NCBI RefSeq assembly: GCF_020034665.1
Contig: NZ_JAIQDI010000001.1
Span: 248,001 to 312,000 of the forward strand
DNA: 64,000 bases
DNA from: Niabella beijingensis
Lineage (GTDB): Bacteria > Bacteroidota > Bacteroidia > Chitinophagales > Chitinophagaceae
Direction: 5' to 3'
Part shown: piece by piece, positions 60,664 through 64,000 of the stretch
Layout of the letters: each line of letters opens with the position of its first letter
Numbering within the stretch: position 1 is the stretch's first letter
Position numbers and translations under genes: made by a program
Notes under the pieces: generated by a model
Seen by the model: the letters and a program-made list of their open reading frames with translations, nothing else
Database searches by the model: none
Told to the model about the DNA's origin: nothing

Positions 60664-63630
60664 CTATATGTATTTTACAAGCACCCGGTACAGTTCCTCC
60701 GGGTGAAAGGGCTTGGCCACGCAGTCCGTCATTCCTGCCAGCCGCACCTTATCCCGGATCTCCGGCAAAGCTGAAGCACTCAGGGCAATAATGGGCAACA
60801 ACCGGTAACGGATGTCCGGCAACATCCTGATCCGGCGTGTTGCCGTATAGCCGTCCATCAATGGCATTTGAAGATCCATCAGAATAAGGTCATAATTTTT
60901 TTGCTGCACTTTTTCCACCGCCTCCACGCCGTTGACCGCGTAGTCGGCTTCCACTCCCCATTTCTGAAGGAACTTGCCGGCCATAAACGCATTCACCCGG
61001 TTGTCTTCCACCAGCAACACCCTGCATCCTGCAAGCGTATCCGGGGATTCGGGAACACGGCTGAAATGCATGACAGCCGGCGCTGCTTTTCCCAATGTCA
61101 GCAGCAGCCGGAATGAAAAGCGGCTTCCAGATCCGGGTGTTGTTTCAACCGAAATGGTACTGCCCATCAGCAGCAGCAATTGTTTGGTAATGGCCAGTCC
61201 GAGACCGGTACCACCAAAAATGCGTGTGGTATCTGCGCTCGCCTGGGTAAAGCTTTCAAAAATAAATTCTTTCAGGGCCGGATCGATACCGATACCCGTA
61301 TCGGTAACCCGGAAATCCAGCTCAGCCTTATCAGTCCCCTGGCTGTACAAGGACACGCTAACTGTTACGCCCCCCTGGTGCGTGAACTTAATGGCATTGC
61401 TGATCAGATTATTCAATATTTGAGACAACCGCATCGGATCGCCGTTGACCATTTGCGGGAGGTCCGGCCCCAGGTCCACCCGGAAGAGCAGGCCTTTATC
61501 TTCCGCCCGCACCCGGTGGGTCTGCCGGATATTACGCATCAGTTCCGAAAAATCGAAGTCGATCTGTTCCAGTGTTATTTTACCGGATTCGATCTTATTG
61601 AAATCAAGTATATCATTGATCAGGTTGTGCAGGTATTCACTGGAAAATTTCAGGACCTTCAGATGTTCTTCCTGCTCCGGTTTGGGATGGTTCTCCAGCA
61701 GCAGGTGCGTCATCCCGATAATAGCATTTAACGGTGTCCGTATTTCATGACTCATATTGGAAAGGAACTGCTGTTTGGCAAGGGCTGCTGCTTCCGCAGC
61801 CAGCCGGGCACGCACCAGTTCTGTTTCCGCCAGCTTCCGCTCCGTGATATCTGTTACTGCCCCGCGCACCCGTATCGTTTTCCCGTTCTCTACAACCGGG
61901 ATACCAATACTCCGGAACCAGCGGTTGGTGCCCTTGGGCCGCATTTCCAGTACATAGGATTCCTGGTGATCTACGGCCTTCCGCATAGCCTGTACCACAG
62001 CTTCCTGGTATTCCTCCTCATACAACAACGCGGCAGCCTGTAATGAGGTCTCCTCGTTTTCCAGTCCCAGCAGCAGCTTCATATGCCGTGTCCGGTACAC
62101 CACGTCTTTCTCCACATCATATTCCCAGCCACCCGTGCTGCTGATCTGCTGGCTGGTATCCAGCAGGTCGATGGTCCGCTCCAGCTCTTCCTGCAATTTC
62201 TGCAGCTCCTGCTGTGCCGTGGCCTGAGAGGTGATATCAAGGGCAAACCCGATAATACTGCCTTCCTGGTACGGATGCGGAAAAACATGGTTCTGAAAAA
62301 ATAACGGCTTCCCTCTTACTTCAAGCCGGGTGGTAAAACTTTTGAGTTTCCCGTTCTGTGCCGCCTGCACCTGGTCTGCTGCAGTAGGAAAAAGTTCAAA
62401 AGTGCTTTTACCCACCAGCTCGTGATCCCGGAACCCAAGGGCACTTAGTCCGGCCCCGAGCGCACGGGTAATGATCCCGTTACGGTCGATCTCATAGGCG
62501 ATCACCGGCAGGTTCTGCAGCAACCCGTTGAGCAGGTGTGCTTCTCCTTCTTTCTCCTTCTCGGCACGCTTTTGTTCCGTAATGTTCAGGGCCATGCCGA
62601 TCACCGTTCCGGGTATGCGCTCATCAGCAAACAGGATGTTCTGGAAATACAGCTCCCTGCCAAAACAGTTCCCGTCGCATACATACTGCACAACAGCACC
62701 CTTCCTTGCCCGTTCGTGGAACTCCACTGCTTCCGGCATTATGTCTGTAAGATCCCGGCCTTCCAGTTCGCCATCCGCCAGGTCCATCGCTTTTAGTCCG
62801 GCACCAGTCGACAGGGTGATCCGGTTCCCGTCGTCTACTTTATAAAGAACAATGGGCAGGTTGCTGAGAACGCTTTTTAACAGCTGTGTCTTATCCTGAT
62901 TCTCTTTTTCCAGGCGCATTTTTTCCGATACATCCTGGCAGAAAACCGTCATACCGGTAATTTTACCCGCTTCATCAAACACAGGATTGCAGATCATGGA
63001 AAACGCCGCCCGCCGTAATCCGGGAGCCCCGTATTCTTCAACCGTTTCGACCGTTTCCCCCGCCATTACTCGATCAAAAATAGCCTGTGTTTTCTCCGCA
63101 TCATTTCCCGCGATGGCCATGTAATTGTCACCGATCTTTATCTCAATTCCTTTTCCCAGCAATACAGCCTGCCGGTGAGCATTGTTGAAGGAGGTATAGT
63201 TCAGCTGTGTATCGAATGAGAAAATACTGGCACTGGTGCTTTCAAAAACCGACCGGAAAATATGAAGGTCCTGCTGCAGTTTTTTTTGACGGGCATCCGC
63301 ATCGGGAGATGCTGTCAGCACTCCCCTGTACCCGGTAATACCATTCTCGTCGTTTACCGGAGCCATATGAATAGCGACCGACCGGCTCTGTGCCATATCC
63401 GTTGTTGCCAGGGCGATCGCTTCAAAACTGGCACCGGCACCCGGCAGCGGCGGCAGGGCCTGAAAGCGGAAGCAGGTTTCCCAATGCCGGCCCTCAAGCG
63501 CTCCGGCCTGCACACCCAACAGCTGTGCGGCATACGGATTGATATAACGGAACCGGCCTTCCGCCGTGAGAATAAAAATACCCGTTGGCAATAAGCCATA
63601 ATATATGTCGAACCCGGTGTCCTCTGGCAT
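60664..63630 (-). CDS. Hybrid sensor histidine kinase with five PAS domains and a receiver
   Basis: 988 residues from ATG 63630 (MPEDTGFDIYYGLLPTG); longer upstream frames are not supported. No membrane segment, so it is a cytoplasmic sensor. Order: five PAS units (starting about residues 10, 130, 250, 370 and 490), each with PAC-like ends such as GYRGVLTA and VRGAVTDITERK; dimerisation/phosphoacceptor FLSNMSHEIRTPLNAIIGM; ATPase with LNNLISNAIKFTHQG and GGTGLGLAITKQL; and a C-terminal receiver (VLLVEDNRVNAF, phospho-Asp in LILMDLQMPLMDGY). No DNA-binding domain, so it is not an HTCS and must pass phosphate to another protein. 111 bp upstream of lacI. Confidence 0.93.
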   Translation of the reverse strand: MPEDTGFDIYYGLLPTGIFILTAEGRFRYINPYAAQLLGVQAGALEGRHWETCFRFQALPPLPGAGASFEAIALATTDMAQSRSVAIHMAPVNDENGITGYRGVLTASPDADARQKKLQQDLHIFRSVFESTSASIFSFDTQLNYTSFNNAHRQAVLLGKGIEIKIGDNYMAIAGNDAEKTQAIFDRVMAGETVETVEEYGAPGLRRAAFSMICNPVFDEAGKITGMTVFCQDVSEKMRLEKENQDKTQLLKSVLSNLPIVLYKVDDGNRITLSTGAGLKAMDLADGELEGRDLTDIMPEAVEFHERARKGAVVQYVCDGNCFGRELYFQNILFADERIPGTVIGMALNITEQKRAEKEKEGEAHLLNGLLQNLPVIAYEIDRNGIITRALGAGLSALGFRDHELVGKSTFELFPTAADQVQAAQNGKLKSFTTRLEVRGKPLFFQNHVFPHPYQEGSIIGFALDITSQATAQQELQKLQEELERTIDLLDTSQQISSTGGWEYDVEKDVVYRTRHMKLLLGLENEETSLQAAALLYEEEYQEAVVQAMRKAVDHQESYVLEMRPKGTNRWFRSIGIPVVENGKTIRVRGAVTDITERKLAETELVRARLAAEAAALAKQQFLSNMSHEIRTPLNAIIGMTHLLLENHPKPEQEEHLKVLKFSSEYLHNLINDILDFNKIESGKITLEQIDFDFSELMRNIRQTHRVRAEDKGLLFRVDLGPDLPQMVNGDPMRLSQILNNLISNAIKFTHQGGVTVSVSLYSQGTDKAELDFRVTDTGIGIDPALKEFIFESFTQASADTTRIFGGTGLGLAITKQLLLLMGSTISVETTPGSGSRFSFRLLLTLGKAAPAVMHFSRVPESPDTLAGCRVLLVEDNRVNAFMAGKFLQKWGVEADYAVNGVEAVEKVQQKNYDLILMDLQMPLMDGYTATRRIRMLPDIRYRLLPIIALSASALPEIRDKVRLAGMTDCVAKPFHPEELYRVLVKYI

Positions 63631-63787
63631 TTGCACGTGCTTACTTTGTTTATTGTTCCTCCTAATGTACAAAGAAGTTGGAATTTCCGGCACATTATTC
63701 CGGCCAGGCAGCAACAACCTTTTTACTCCGGCAGGACCTTTAAACAAAGTATCCTGAAAAATGCATCCGAATGAGACAGTATTACTG

Positions 63788-64000
63788 CTAAAAGGCTTCT
63801 GCCACTGCAAGCAGTACTTCCACCCGGGTACCGGCAGAGTTACCATCAGGATCCAGCAGGTCGGTGATCCGCACCGGATCAGCAATGGCGGCCCCTTTAT
63901 TGAACGACTCGATCCGCTTGAGCGTGATGTCCAGCCCGTGGGATTTACGGTTAAAGTTCAGTTGCTCTTTATTACGCTGCGCCGCCTGCCGCCCTACTCC
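63788..64000 (-). CDS. Partial LytS/YehU-type sensor histidine kinase, C-terminal end
   Basis: 70 residues up to a TAG at 63788; the rest is beyond the right edge. GVGRQAAQRNKEQL, then SHGLDITLKRIESFN and DPDGNSAGTRVEVLLAVAEA match the ATPase tail (D-x-G-x-G, H-G-L-x-x-x-R, G-T-x-V) of histidine kinases of the LytS group, which usually pair with LytTR response regulators. The matching regulator is not in the window. Confidence 0.85.
   Translation of the reverse strand, partial: GVGRQAAQRNKEQLNFNRKSHGLDITLKRIESFNKGAAIADPVRITDLLDPDGNSAGTRVEVLLAVAEAF

Overview
The window looks like a chromosomal segment of a Bacteroidota bacterium of the Chitinophagaceae type. The reasons are two SusC/SusD pairs, promoters of the TTTG-N19/20-TAnnTTTG type, few visible Shine-Dalgarno sequences, the rpmB-rpmG-DUF4295-ftsY cluster, and repeat families of a kind I associate with this group. 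Most of the window is of moderate GC content; about 1.2-5.5 kb is clearly more AT-rich.

Left part (1-13.9 kb) is accessory DNA. It holds a cut-off unknown gene, a toxin-like ORF, an XRE-like regulator, an AAA ATPase plus DUF4435 pair resembling the PARIS anti-phage system (AriA/AriB), a winged-helix protein with a nucleoside-deoxyribosyltransferase/TIR-like effector domain, and a zinc-ribbon/CFI-box gene broken by one in-frame TAG. After these come a tandem array of about 150-bp repeats (6.64-7.48 kb), map, a TPM protein, an XRE regulator behind a cluster of TGTTACA sites, two small immunity-like proteins, a NIPSNAP protein, kptA and a DUF4240 lipoprotein.

Middle part (14-33.5 kb) is mixed housekeeping and envelope genes. 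It contains valS (promoter almost touching the start codon), lipoproteins and beta-barrel proteins, an L,D-transpeptidase-like protein overlapping a small exported protein (candidate effector/immunity pair), rpmB-rpmG-DUF4295-ftsY, lpdA, a DUF433/DUF5615 module, a MerR/TipA-type regulator with a long-spacer promoter, a DctA-type carrier, a four-gene operon ending in a two-component system, a DUF4382 lipoprotein and a GH29 alpha-L-fucosidase.

Right part (33.5-60.6 kb) is a very large polysaccharide-utilisation locus. Fifteen consecutive minus-strand genes, with gaps of at most about 125 bp, run from susC2-susD2 (59.4 kb) to a sialate-O-acetylesterase-like gene (33.5 kb). They include four GH172 (DUF2961) enzymes, a GH43-like propeller, a HisD-family dehydrogenase, a ceramidase-like protein, a COG5426 amidotransferase-like protein, a sodium:solute symporter and an unrecognised 716-aa protein. 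A LacI-family gene sits directly upstream. A perfect 38-bp palindrome lies between lacI and susC2, and the same GAATACGTATTC core lies just upstream of lacI. The likely logic is LacI-type control of a locus for a furanose-containing glycan (fructan-like or D-arabinan-like), with import by two SusCD pairs, periplasmic hydrolysis by GH172 enzymes, and uptake and oxidation by the SSS carrier and HisD-like enzyme. A five-PAS hybrid kinase and the tail of a LytS-type kinase end the window.

The strongest candidates for something undescribed are the GH172-rich LacI-controlled locus and the AT-rich defence island. No tRNA, rRNA, CRISPR array or intact IS element was seen.
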